64,000 bases of DNA from Lacisediminihabitans sp040549465 (lineage in GTDB: Bacteria > Actinomycetota > Actinomycetes > Actinomycetales > Microbacteriaceae). Positions 25,485-33,171 of the stretch are shown here, one piece after another (position 1 is the stretch's first letter; the number at the start of each line of letters is the position of its first letter). The stretch spans positions 1 to 64,000 of the forward strand of contig NZ_JBEPTL010000008.1 of NCBI RefSeq assembly GCF_040549465.1, read 5' to 3'. Below the pieces are notes generated by a model. The model had not been told where the DNA came from. It did no database searches and saw only the letters and a list, made by a program, of their open reading frames with translations. A program made the position numbers and the translations under genes.

Positions 25485-26296
25485 TTCGATTCCTCCCTTT
25501 CAGAGGTGGAGGTGACTCTTTCGACGAAGCGAGCGATTTGACTGAGATACCGCGGGTCATCGAAGAGTGGGTCCTCATGGTTGGCCTCGGGAATAAGGAC
25601 TACCTCGCAGCGAATCCCGATGTTCCTCGCTCGTTCCGCGAACGTCTGCGCGTGATCATGGTGAGCGAGAGCATCGGAGAGTCCGTGTAGAAGCAGTAGT
25701 GGCGGCGTCGTCGGCGCGAGGTAACTCACCGGGCTCAATGCCAGCAACGCCTCCTCGGTGAGTCGCTCCTGCGGCACTCCTGCGAGTGCTGCGGCGCGAG
25801 CTCGTGGCGACTCGAGCCCCTTGGGAAGGACATTCGCGATAATCTCATCCGGAATCGTTAGACCGGCCGGTGGCCGAAGATGGTCGACGGACGAGGAGAG
25901 GTCGTAGCGGCCGAACAGGCCGACGAAGCCGGCGAACTGGAAGTCGGATGTGAAGCAGACGAGGGCCCCGAGATGCGCGCCCGCGGAGGCCCCCATGATG
26001 ACAATGTGTCGCGAATCGGGCGCGAGCCCCTCCCGAATAATCCAATCAACAGCAGCCTCGATGTCATCACGCTGCCCCGGATACGGTGTCTCGGAGACTA
26101 GGCGGTAGTCGGCCGAGACAACGGTGATCCCTTGTGCCACCAGGCCAGCAAGGCGTTCTTGGTGGTCGGCGCGTGAACCGACCACCCAGGCTCCCCCGTG
26201 CAGGTACAAGACCACTGGCGCCCCCGGTGAGGCGCTGTGCACGTCGAGGGCAAGGTGCGTGTCGCCGTGGATGACAAATTCCGCAGTTGTGGTCAT
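25481..26296 (-). CDS. Alpha/beta hydrolase, hormone-sensitive-lipase type
   Basis: This is a 271-residue esterase-like protein with the oxyanion motif HGGAW, nucleophile Ser in GASAG, Asp in LHGLSDAL and His in EANHEDP, the triad order of the HSL family. There is no signal peptide, so it is cytoplasmic. It overlaps both neighbours by 4 bp. In this setting it may hydrolyse an ester or a C-C bond of a ring-cleavage intermediate, or release the aromatic from an imported ester. The HGG motif favours ester hydrolysis over the MhpC-type C-C hydrolases. Confidence 0.9.
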   Translation of the reverse strand: MTTTAEFVIHGDTHLALDVHSASPGAPVVLYLHGGAWVVGSRADHQERLAGLVAQGITVVSADYRLVSETPYPGQRDDIEAAVDWIIREGLAPDSRHIVIMGASAGAHLGALVCFTSDFQFAGFVGLFGRYDLSSSVDHLRPPAGLTIPDEIIANVLPKGLESPRARAAALAGVPQERLTEEALLALSPVSYLAPTTPPLLLLHGLSDALAHHDHAQTFAERARNIGIRCEVVLIPEANHEDPLFDDPRYLSQIARFVERVTSTSEREESK

Positions 26297-26910
26297 TGGA
26301 TCTTGGAATGTTCGCCGAGAGTGTGCCAGGTGCGATTGTGGTAAACGAGAGGAGGGGCAATTTCTTGCTGGAGATTGTTCTGGTCTGGCGAGATGGCTTC
26401 AAGCGCTTCGACGGCGATCACTGTTGAAGCTCCGGCGTTCATCCGGTTCACGATCCTGCCCCGGATCCAGACCGGGGCGGAGGGGAAGTATGGTTCACCC
26501 GTCGGGGTACGAGTCCACCGGGACGTGTCCGAGAAACGATCGATGCCGCTGGTCGCGCAGAGCTTGGCGATGTCAATTTGATCGGCGCTTAGAAGGTGGA
26601 CGACGACGGTTTCGGCGGCAAGGATTGTCGGAGTACTCGACGATAGGTCGGATACGGAGAAGACCAATAGTGGGGGCACCGCGCTGACCGAGATGACCGA
26701 GGTGGCGGTGAGGCCCACCGGCCCGTGCCCTGCATCTGCGGTGATGACTGCTACGCCCCCAGGGTGGTTGCGAAACGCTGACTTGAACTCGTCAGGGGTG
26801 ACGCTGCTCGCGGGCGTGAAACCTGATATGAGGGAGCTGGTGTCACCAGACTGGACCCCAAAGTTCCGCGTCTCGGGCGACTTGGTGCTCCTGTTGCCGA
26901 AGCTCTCCAT
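26293..26910 (-). CDS. Flavin reductase, partner for two-component oxygenase
   Basis: This is a 205-residue protein of the flavin reductase (HpaC/HsaB-like) family. The FMN-binding split barrel shows FRNHPGGVAVITAD, then GLTATSVISVSAVPPLLVFSV. The start at 26910 has a GAAGGAAG ribosome site. About 35 N-terminal residues are extra and rich in Ser/Thr. It would supply reduced flavin to the oxygenase at 21746-22897, which belongs to the same regulon but another transcript. It is the first gene of the reductase / alpha-beta hydrolase / hydroxylase operon, 49 bp downstream of operator copy 4. Confidence 0.9.
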   Translation of the reverse strand: MESFGNRSTKSPETRNFGVQSGDTSSLISGFTPASSVTPDEFKSAFRNHPGGVAVITADAGHGPVGLTATSVISVSAVPPLLVFSVSDLSSSTPTILAAETVVVHLLSADQIDIAKLCATSGIDRFSDTSRWTRTPTGEPYFPSAPVWIRGRIVNRMNAGASTVIAVEALEAISPDQNNLQQEIAPPLVYHNRTWHTLGEHSKIQ

Positions 26911-26959
26911 GATTCTTCCTTCTTTGGAGGTCAGTGATCGCTCGAGGCGATTTACAAAC

Positions 26960-26988
26960 TGTAGACAGAATATTTGGTTCTGTCTACA
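26960..26988. promoter_or_regulatory. Catabolic-regulon operator, copy 4 (flavin reductase operon)
   Basis: Arms TGTAGACAGA and TCTGTCTACA with a 9-bp spacer, CAAAC on the left. It lies upstream of the minus-strand flavin reductase operon. No plus-strand gene follows, and here the right arm reads TACATA rather than the TACACT seen at the two divergent copies. Confidence 0.86.
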
Positions 26989-27009
26989 TATTCGTGGAAT
27001 ATCGTTCAA

Positions 27010-27375
27010 ATTGATTCAGGCCGCCTCGGCGAGCAGCCGAAACCGAAGAGGCCGTGAATCCGTGCCACTGGCGCATAGCGGGAGGAGAGTGCCCGTTAAT
27101 TCGCTCGCGACCAGTCGCACACCACTTAGCCGTGCCAAATGCAGAGGAGCCGGCTCACCAATCGCCGAATCGGCGGATTGATCGAACCATTTATGTTCGA
27201 GATCGATTTCTCCACTGCACGACTAGGCCGAGCACGTTGTCTACCTGGCAGCAACAACACCGCCCCGGTACGTGGCCAGTTGAACGATGCTGATTCACGA
27301 AGTTACTGCGGTCACGCGCCGTCGAGGAAGTTGTTGCTGCTGTCGCGTAGTTGCTGCTGTGTGGTGGTGTCGTAA
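27010..27375. other. Gene-free stretch at the right edge of the catabolic island
   Basis: No convincing coding frame is present. A 10-bp inverted repeat (CAGCAACAAC at 27249, GTTGTTGCTG at 27330) is the only structure seen; its arms are too far apart to call a terminator. The sequence probably consists of debris from the integration event whose integrase remnant follows. Confidence 0.4.
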
Positions 27376-27860
27376 CGCATCGAGCCGCCGAAGGACTACG
27401 AGCAGCGTTCGGTCCCGTTCCCGCAGTTCCTCTGCGAGCCACTCGGCCGCCAGATCGCGGGCCGCCAGCCCGACGCGCCGGTGTTCTACGGCATCCGCAC
27501 CAAGACCTGGCTGCGCAACCACCTTTTCCGCGTCGGCTGGTTCGACCGAGCCGCGACCGAAGTCGCCCTCAAGGGTCTCACCCCTCACGAGCTGCGGCAC
27601 ACCGCCGCAAGCCTCGCAGTCTCGGCGGGCGCTCACGCGAAAGCGGTGCAGAGGATCCTCGGGCACGCCTCCTCCGCGGTGACCTCGACGTCTACGCGGA
27701 CCTGTTCGACGTGGCCCTCGACACGGTCGGGGAATCACTGAACCGCGTCGCAATGCAGACCTCCATCGCGGATGTACTCGCCGATCAGCGAAGCCCCTCC
27801 TGGGACCATCTGCCCGCGCTGCCGAGTTTGCAAATGAACACACCCGGACCCGGTCTCTGA
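27376..27860 (+). pseudogene. Tyrosine integrase, C-terminal remnant with frameshift
   Basis: The frame opens just after a stop codon at 27373-27375 and reads as the C-terminal catalytic domain of a site-specific recombinase: PDAPVFYGIRTKTWLRNH, then HELRHTAASLAVSAGAH (catalytic H-x-L-R-H) and RILGHAS. At about 27683 the frame is lost; the conserved end LDVYADLFD, with the catalytic Tyr, continues in another frame, consistent with one missing base. The N-terminal half is absent. It points at the tRNA-Glu gene 207 bp downstream, the usual layout for an island inserted at a tRNA. It cannot be functional. Confidence 0.85.
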
Positions 27861-28036
27861 ACCTCTGCACTCTGGGCGACTCTCAAGGGGTCTCCACTCT
27901 GGGCATCATCGGGCACGGTTCAGGAGTCCTAGAAACCCGCGGCGGGTGTCCGGGCGGCAGTTCGGCTGCACCGTTTGTAGCCATTGTGTAGCCAAAACCC
28001 GATTTCAGGCCTTACGGCACCGTTCGGTAGAAACGC

Positions 28037-28066
28037 AAAACCCCCGGCTGACCGGGGGTTTTGTTT
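28037..28066 (-). terminator. Rho-independent terminator of tRNA-Glu
   Basis: Perfect stem CCCCCGG / CCGGGGG with a CTGA loop, flanked by AAAA and TTTT runs. It begins directly after the tRNA 3' end on the minus strand. The symmetric A/T flanks could let it act in both directions. Confidence 0.85.
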
Positions 28067-28142
28067 TGGTGACCCCAACCGGATTCGAACCGGTGTTACC
28101 GCCGTGAGAGGGCAGCGTACTAGGCCGCTATACGATGGGGCC
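28067..28142 (-). tRNA. tRNA-Glu (CTC)
   Basis: Reading the minus strand, the 76-nt sequence starts GGCCCCATCG and ends GGGGTCACCA. The acceptor stem pairs GGCCCCA with TGGGGTC (one G-T pair), the T-loop reads TTCGAAT, and the anticodon loop CCTCTCA gives anticodon CTC. The CCA end is encoded. It is followed by a strong terminator. Its 3' end is a likely attachment site for the island whose integrase remnant lies just beyond. Confidence 0.95.
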
Positions 28143-28206
28143 GTATGGACAACTCATCGAGTATGCCACACCGCAGCAAGGGTAGCCAAACGTAGCCTCC
28201 CAGCTG

Positions 28207-29121
28207 TCAGGGCAGCGGTGCCAGAACCCGAAGAGCACCCGGAACGACCTCGATGTCGACCGGGAGAGGCCCAACCCGCTCGCCGTCCGCGTAGGCGACC
28301 ACGTCATCCGCATCGATCGTCACTCGGCGAACCCGGTGCACAGCGACGCGCGGATCACTGAGATGCGTGCCCTTGAAGACGCGCGGGAAGATGCGCAGAA
28401 ACCGCACGCGGGTGAGCCGCTGCACGACCAGTACGTCCAGCATCCCGTCGTCGAGGAGTGCGTTAGGTGTGACTTTCATGCCGCCCCCGAGTGAGACGCC
28501 GTTGCCGACCGAGATGAGCACGCCCGTCGTCATCGACTCGACGCCGTCGAGTGTCAGCCGGTAGGTGATGGGCCTCAGCACCGTCAGTTCGATGAGCATC
28601 GCCAGGTTGTAGCGGCTGGGGCCTTTCGGCCAGCTCATACGGTTCGCGCGCTCGTTGACCACGGCATCGAAGCCGGCGGAGACCATGCAGGCGAACCAGG
28701 TCATACCGCCGTCGGAGCGGGTGACTCTGCCGGCATCGATGACCCGAGCGGACCGCGTGAGAGCCTCGAGCAGTGCACGGATGGCACCCTCGGTGTTGTC
28801 ATGCGGGATGCCGAGCGCGCGGGCCATATCGTTGCCCGTTCCCGACGGCACGATACCGAGCGGCACCTTCGTGCCGGCCACCAGGTTGGTGCCGAGGTTG
28901 ACCATTCCGTCGCCGCCGACGACCACCAACGCGTCGGGCTTGGTGGCCAGTGCACGTCTCGCCGCGTCGATGAGATCCTGGTAGGTCGGTTCGGTGAGCG
29001 CGGTAACCTCGTGCCCCGCTGCCCGCAGAGTCTGCACGACGGCAGGCCCCACCGTGCTTCCCTTGCCGAACGAGGCTGTGGGGTTGATGGCGACGATGAT
29101 TCGCTTCGGCTTCGTCGTCAT
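28207..29121 (-). CDS. Diacylglycerol kinase family lipid kinase
   Basis: This is a 304-residue protein of the DAGK catalytic/YegS-BmrU family. It has NPTASFGKG near the N-terminus, the nucleotide-binding VVGGDGMVNLG, and PSGTGNDMARALG. These kinases phosphorylate diacylglycerol or related membrane lipids with ATP. Length and motif order are complete. It lies on the core-like side of the tRNA and is probably monocistronic or follows the copper genes on the minus strand. Confidence 0.93.
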   Translation of the reverse strand: MTTKPKRIIVAINPTASFGKGSTVGPAVVQTLRAAGHEVTALTEPTYQDLIDAARRALATKPDALVVVGGDGMVNLGTNLVAGTKVPLGIVPSGTGNDMARALGIPHDNTEGAIRALLEALTRSARVIDAGRVTRSDGGMTWFACMVSAGFDAVVNERANRMSWPKGPSRYNLAMLIELTVLRPITYRLTLDGVESMTTGVLISVGNGVSLGGGMKVTPNALLDDGMLDVLVVQRLTRVRFLRIFPRVFKGTHLSDPRVAVHRVRRVTIDADDVVAYADGERVGPLPVDIEVVPGALRVLAPLP

Positions 29122-29161
29122 CCGCTCATTATGACGGGTCAGGGCTCACCGCGACGATCGC

Positions 29162-31315
29162 TCAGGCGGCAAGGCGCACGCGACGCAGCAGTTGCGCATT
29201 GAGCGCCACGACGATGGTGGAGACAGACATGAACACCGCCGCGAGCGCCGGGGGCATCAGGATACCGACACCGACGAGCACGCCAGCCGCGAGAGGAATG
29301 CCGAGCACGTTGTATCCGGCCGCCCACCACAGGTTCTGCAACTCTTTGCGGTAGGTGGCGCGGCTCAGTGTGAGAACATGTGCGACGGCGCGAGGGTCGC
29401 TGGAGGCCAGCACGATGCCGGCCGACTCGATCGCGACATCCGATCCCGCGCCGATGGCGATGCCCACATCCGCCTGGGTGAGGGCGGGAGCGTCGTTGAC
29501 GCCGTCGCCCACCATCGCGACGCGGCTGCCGTCCTTCTGCAGGCCACGCACCACCTCCGACTTCTGGCCGGGGAGCACCTCGGCGAAGACGGTCTCGATG
29601 CCCAACTGGCCGGCGACCCAGTTGCCGACCTCGTGCGAATCACCGGTGAGCATGGCCACGCGCACCCCACGCTTGCTGAGGGCCTCCACGGCTCCGCGAG
29701 ATTCGGGGCGGATCACGTCGGCGAGAGCGATCAGGCCGAGCACCTCGCCGCCGGCCAGCACGAAGACGACGGTCTTGCCCTCGGCGCTCCGCTCACGGTT
29801 GGCGTGCACCAGTTGCACCGGCAGCGAGATTCCCCGTTCGGTTACCACGCGCTGGCTCGCGACCGTGACGACCCGGCCGTCGACCGTCGCCTCCGCGCCG
29901 CGACCGGCCAGCGACTGGAATCCGCTCGCTGGCGTCACAGTCAATTCGTCGGCACGGTCGACGATGGCCCTGGCGATCGAATGCTCCGACCTCGCCTCGA
30001 CGGATGCCGCGAGCCCCAGCACCTCGTCGATACTCACGCCGTCGGCCGGCACGATCTCGGCGACGCCCTGACGCCCCTCGGTGAGGGTTCCGGTCTTGTC
30101 GAAGAGCACCACATCGATGCGACGCGCGTCTTCGAGGGCGAGCTTGTCCTTGACCAGAATTCCGGCATGGGCCCCCTTCGTGGTCGCGATGAGCGACACC
30201 AGCGGGATGGCGAGCCCGAGCGCGTGCGGGCAGGCGATCACGAGCACGCTGACCACACGCTCGAGCACGAAGCCCGGGTCGTCGGGCTTCAGCAGGAACC
30301 AGACCACCATGGTGATCACGGCAGCCCCGAGGGCGACATAGAAGAGGAGGGCGGCGGCCCGGTCGGCAAGCACCTGCGCACCGGACTTGCTGGCCTGAGC
30401 ATCGGCGACCAGTTTCATGATTCCGGCGAGCGCAGTATCACCGCCGAGCCTGGTGACCCGCACGGTGAGCGCGCCGCCGCCGTTGATGCTGCCGGCGATC
30501 ACCTCCGCGCCAACGGTCTTGCCAACCGGGCGCGACTCCCCCGTCAGCAGCGACTCGTTCACCTCTGACTCGCCATCCGTAATCTCGCCGTCCGCGGGGA
30601 TCGCTGCCCCGGGGCGCACCAGCACGAGGTCGTCAAGGGAGAGGTCGGCGACGGGGATTGTCAGCGCCTGGTCGCCGTGGACGACATCCGCCTCATCCGG
30701 GAGCAGCCTGGCCAGCTCGCCGAGCGCGTTCTGCGCTCCCATGACGGCCGACATCTCGATCCAGTGACCGAGCAGCATGATCGTGATGAGGGTGGCGAGC
30801 TCCCACCAGAAGTCCATGCCGTCGAGACCGGGCGTCACGGCGAGGCTATAGCCGAGGGCAACCACGATACCGAGCGAGATGAGGGTCATCATGCCCGGCT
30901 GGCGGGACCGCAACTCCATCACACCACCGCGGATGAAGACGAGACCACCGTAGAGGAAGAGCACGATACCGAAGACAGCCGGAATGAACTGGCTGCCGGC
31001 GAAGCGCGGGCCGGTGAGGCCCAGGATGTCCTGCAGACCGGTGGAGAAGACCAGGGTCGGGATGGTGAGCGCCAGGCTCAGCCAGAACTTGCGCTTGAAG
31101 ATCGCCGGGTCGTGGCCCTCATGACCGGAGTGGTCGTGGCCGCCGTGGTCGTGGCCCGCGCGCTCGTCGTGGTCGTGCATCTCGTGCGAATGCTCCGCCG
31201 AAAACGCAGGAGAATCGTGCTTGGACGCCGTCGAGACAGTGCGCGAGGCATCCGTTTCAGCATGATCTCCTGCGTTTTCGGAGCCCGCAGGATACAGGTG
31301 CGTGTGGTCGGTCAT
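29162..31315 (-). CDS. copB: Copper-translocating P1B-type ATPase, CopB-like
   Basis: This is a 717-residue heavy-metal ATPase. The start at 31315 overlaps the CsoR stop (ATGA). A His- and Asp-rich N-terminus (repeated HDH, GHDHGGHDHSGH) replaces the CxxC metal-binding domain. The transmembrane metal site is CPH (IACPHALG), and the phosphorylation motif DKTGTLTEG, TGES loop and GDGVNDAP hinge are intact. His-rich N-terminus plus CPH define the CopB (P1B-3) group, which exports copper or silver from the cytoplasm. Control by the upstream CsoR is inferred from the overlap and operator. Confidence 0.94.
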   Translation of the reverse strand: MTDHTHLYPAGSENAGDHAETDASRTVSTASKHDSPAFSAEHSHEMHDHDERAGHDHGGHDHSGHEGHDPAIFKRKFWLSLALTIPTLVFSTGLQDILGLTGPRFAGSQFIPAVFGIVLFLYGGLVFIRGGVMELRSRQPGMMTLISLGIVVALGYSLAVTPGLDGMDFWWELATLITIMLLGHWIEMSAVMGAQNALGELARLLPDEADVVHGDQALTIPVADLSLDDLVLVRPGAAIPADGEITDGESEVNESLLTGESRPVGKTVGAEVIAGSINGGGALTVRVTRLGGDTALAGIMKLVADAQASKSGAQVLADRAAALLFYVALGAAVITMVVWFLLKPDDPGFVLERVVSVLVIACPHALGLAIPLVSLIATTKGAHAGILVKDKLALEDARRIDVVLFDKTGTLTEGRQGVAEIVPADGVSIDEVLGLAASVEARSEHSIARAIVDRADELTVTPASGFQSLAGRGAEATVDGRVVTVASQRVVTERGISLPVQLVHANRERSAEGKTVVFVLAGGEVLGLIALADVIRPESRGAVEALSKRGVRVAMLTGDSHEVGNWVAGQLGIETVFAEVLPGQKSEVVRGLQKDGSRVAMVGDGVNDAPALTQADVGIAIGAGSDVAIESAGIVLASSDPRAVAHVLTLSRATYRKELQNLWWAAGYNVLGIPLAAGVLVGVGILMPPALAAVFMSVSTIVVALNAQLLRRVRLAA

Positions 31316-31599
31316 GACTTGCCTCCACGGTTGTTGCTGAGTTCGAACACCTTGAGAAGTTCGGCGACTGCCAGGTCTTTCTGGTCGCCGCCCGCCGCGA
31401 ACATGTCGGTGACGTGCGTGCGCAGATGGTTCTCCACGAGCAGCTTGTTGAGGCTGCCGAGCGACTTCTGGATGGCGAGCGACTGCGTGATGATGTCCAT
31501 GCAGTAGTCCTCGTTGTCGATCATCTTCTGCAGTCCGCGCATCTGGCCCTCCAGGATGCGACTGCGATGCATGGCACGCTTTTTCAGGTCTTCGATCAT
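31312..31599 (-). CDS. csoR: CsoR-family copper-sensing repressor, C-H-H variant
   Basis: This is a 95-residue all-helical DUF156 protein. The start at 31599 is chosen because it gives family length; a longer frame would run through the operator. In the characterised M. tuberculosis CsoR the Cu(I) ligands are Cys-His-Cys with spacings 25 and 4. Here the equivalent positions are C33, H58 and H62, so the second Cys is His. It is translationally coupled to the copB-like gene. Copper sensing is likely from context, but ligand change could alter metal preference. Confidence 0.88.
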   Translation of the reverse strand: MIEDLKKRAMHRSRILEGQMRGLQKMIDNEDYCMDIITQSLAIQKSLGSLNKLLVENHLRTHVTDMFAAGGDQKDLAVAELLKVFELSNNRGGKS

Positions 31600-31608
31600 G
31601 CAACCGTA

Positions 31609-31625
31609 ATACCCCCTAGGGGTAT
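31609..31625. promoter_or_regulatory. CsoR operator
   Basis: ATACCCC and GGGGTAT separated by CTA form the G-tract inverted repeat typical of CsoR-regulated copper operons. It begins 10 bp upstream of the csoR start codon, so it also covers the G-rich ribosome-binding region. The divergent MBL-fold gene starts 46 bp to the right and could also be affected. Confidence 0.88.
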
Positions 31626-31670
31626 TGATCACCAGTCGGCTCGACATCCGCCGCGGAGTAAGCTCATCGC

Positions 31671-32309
31671 ATGCGAGTAACCAAACAAGAGCACGCCTGC
31701 CTCATTATCGAAGCCTCCGGCAAGACCCTCGTAATCGATCCCGGATCCTTCACCACGGCGCTCGTTGGCCTCAGCAACGTGGTCGCGATCGTAATCACCC
31801 ACGAGCATGCCGACCACTGGACAGACGACCAGCTCGACCGCATCCTCGACCGCAATCCGGATGCCGTGATCTTCGCCCCGGCAGGCGTCGCCGCCGCCGC
31901 TCCGTCCTATGACATCACCGTGGTGAACGGCGGGGACAGCACGCAGGTCGAGCCGTTCGACCTGCGATTCTTCGGCGAGAAGCACGCCGTCATCCACGGC
32001 TCGATCCCCGTCGTCGATAACGTTGGCGTGCTCATCAACGACACCCTTTACTACCCCGGCGATTCCTTCACTGTGCCGGAGGGCGTGGTTGTCGACACCC
32101 TTGCCGTGCCGGTGGGGGCTCCGTGGATGAAGATCGGCGAAGCGATCGATTACGTGCTCGAGGTCAAGCCCCGACGCAGCTTCCCCACCCACGAGATGGT
32201 GCTGTCGACAGCGGGAAAGTCGATGGGCAACGCTCGCATCCAGTGGGCCACAGAGCAGAACGGCGGAGAGTTCTTCCCGCTGGAGCCCGGAAATTCGATC
32301 GACCTCTGA
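31671..32309 (+). CDS. MBL-fold metal-dependent hydrolase (UPF0173-like)
   Basis: This is a 212-residue small metallo-beta-lactamase-fold protein with H-x-H-x-D-H in HEHADHW, a GDS segment (YYPGDSF) and a C-terminal PTHEM. It resembles the YtkL/UlaG-like UPF0173 group, whose substrates are largely unknown. A GGAGTAAG ribosome site precedes the ATG. It is divergent from the csoR-copB operon and convergent with the ABC permease gene. It is not closely related to the two MBL proteins of the catabolic island. Confidence 0.9.
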   Translation: MRVTKQEHACLIIEASGKTLVIDPGSFTTALVGLSNVVAIVITHEHADHWTDDQLDRILDRNPDAVIFAPAGVAAAAPSYDITVVNGGDSTQVEPFDLRFFGEKHAVIHGSIPVVDNVGVLINDTLYYPGDSFTVPEGVVVDTLAVPVGAPWMKIGEAIDYVLEVKPRRSFPTHEMVLSTAGKSMGNARIQWATEQNGGEFFPLEPGNSIDL

Positions 32310-32315
32310 TCAGCT

Positions 32316-33146
32316 TCAGGAGAGCACGTCTTTCGTGCTGAACCGCCCGTAGGCCAGCGCACCGAACAGCACAATGTAGGCCGCCTGCAATATCGCGTTG
32401 CTGCCGAACGAGTCCCAGGAGATCGGTTGGCGCAGCAGGTCGCCGACGCCAAGCCAGTAGTGGGTGAACAGCCACGGATGCAGCCAGTCCAGTTGCGGGA
32501 GCGAGTCCAGCACCTGCGACACGATCGAGAGCACGACGGTGGCGGCCATCGCGCCCACCGGCACGTCGGTGAGGGTGGAGATGAACAGCCCGATCGCCGA
32601 CAGGCCGAGCAGCGAGATCGTGACGTAGACCGCGACAAGGAGTGATCGCACCAGCGATTCCGGCACCGCGATGACATCACCCGAGAGCAGTGTGGTCGGG
32701 CCGACAGGGAAGAGGGCCACGCCGATCAGGGTGCCGGCGACGACGACCGTAAGCGTCGACGCGAGACAGAACACCGCCGAGGCCAGGTACTTGACCACGA
32801 GCAGGCGCACTCGCCCTGCTGGGCCAATCAGCAGGTAGCGCAGCGTGCCGGCGCTGGCTTCGCCCGCGATCGCATCTCCCGCGACGACGCCCACGGTCAG
32901 CGGGAGGAAGAGCGGGATCGAGATGAGCACGCCTACCACTCCGACGAAGAGTCCGTTCTGAGTGACCTGGTCGAGAAATGCCGGACCGCGCCCGCCACTC
33001 GGTGACCGCGACAACCGCACGGCGACCGCGATCAGGATCGGCACGAGGGCGAGCACTGCGAGCATCGCCCAGGTGCGCCGCCGACGGAAGAGTACCGAGA
33101 TCTCCGAGCCGAGCAGCGCCCATCCGAGCGACGGGCGGCTTCGCAC
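32316..33146 (-). CDS. ABC-2 type transporter permease
   Basis: This is a 276-residue membrane protein with about six hydrophobic helices and the ABC-2 permease pattern (a large second helix pair, SVVAGDAIAGEASAGTLRYLL). The GTG at 33146, with GGAGA about 8 bp upstream, is the best start; the frame is open much further upstream but there it only mirrors the ATPase gene. It forms an export complex with the ATPase encoded immediately upstream. The exported substrate is unknown. Confidence 0.85.
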   Translation of the reverse strand: MRSRPSLGWALLGSEISVLFRRRRTWAMLAVLALVPILIAVAVRLSRSPSGGRGPAFLDQVTQNGLFVGVVGVLISIPLFLPLTVGVVAGDAIAGEASAGTLRYLLIGPAGRVRLLVVKYLASAVFCLASTLTVVVAGTLIGVALFPVGPTTLLSGDVIAVPESLVRSLLVAVYVTISLLGLSAIGLFISTLTDVPVGAMAATVVLSIVSQVLDSLPQLDWLHPWLFTHYWLGVGDLLRQPISWDSFGSNAILQAAYIVLFGALAYGRFSTKDVLS

Positions 33147-33171
33147 GGCGTTCGTCTCCTCGGGCGTCGCG

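Noticed and set aside
29192..30568. Long plus-strand frame (458 codons) opposite the copper ATPase gene
   Set aside because: Its His/Asp/Arg-rich composition is the mirror of the ATPase codons, it has no start signal and matches no family.
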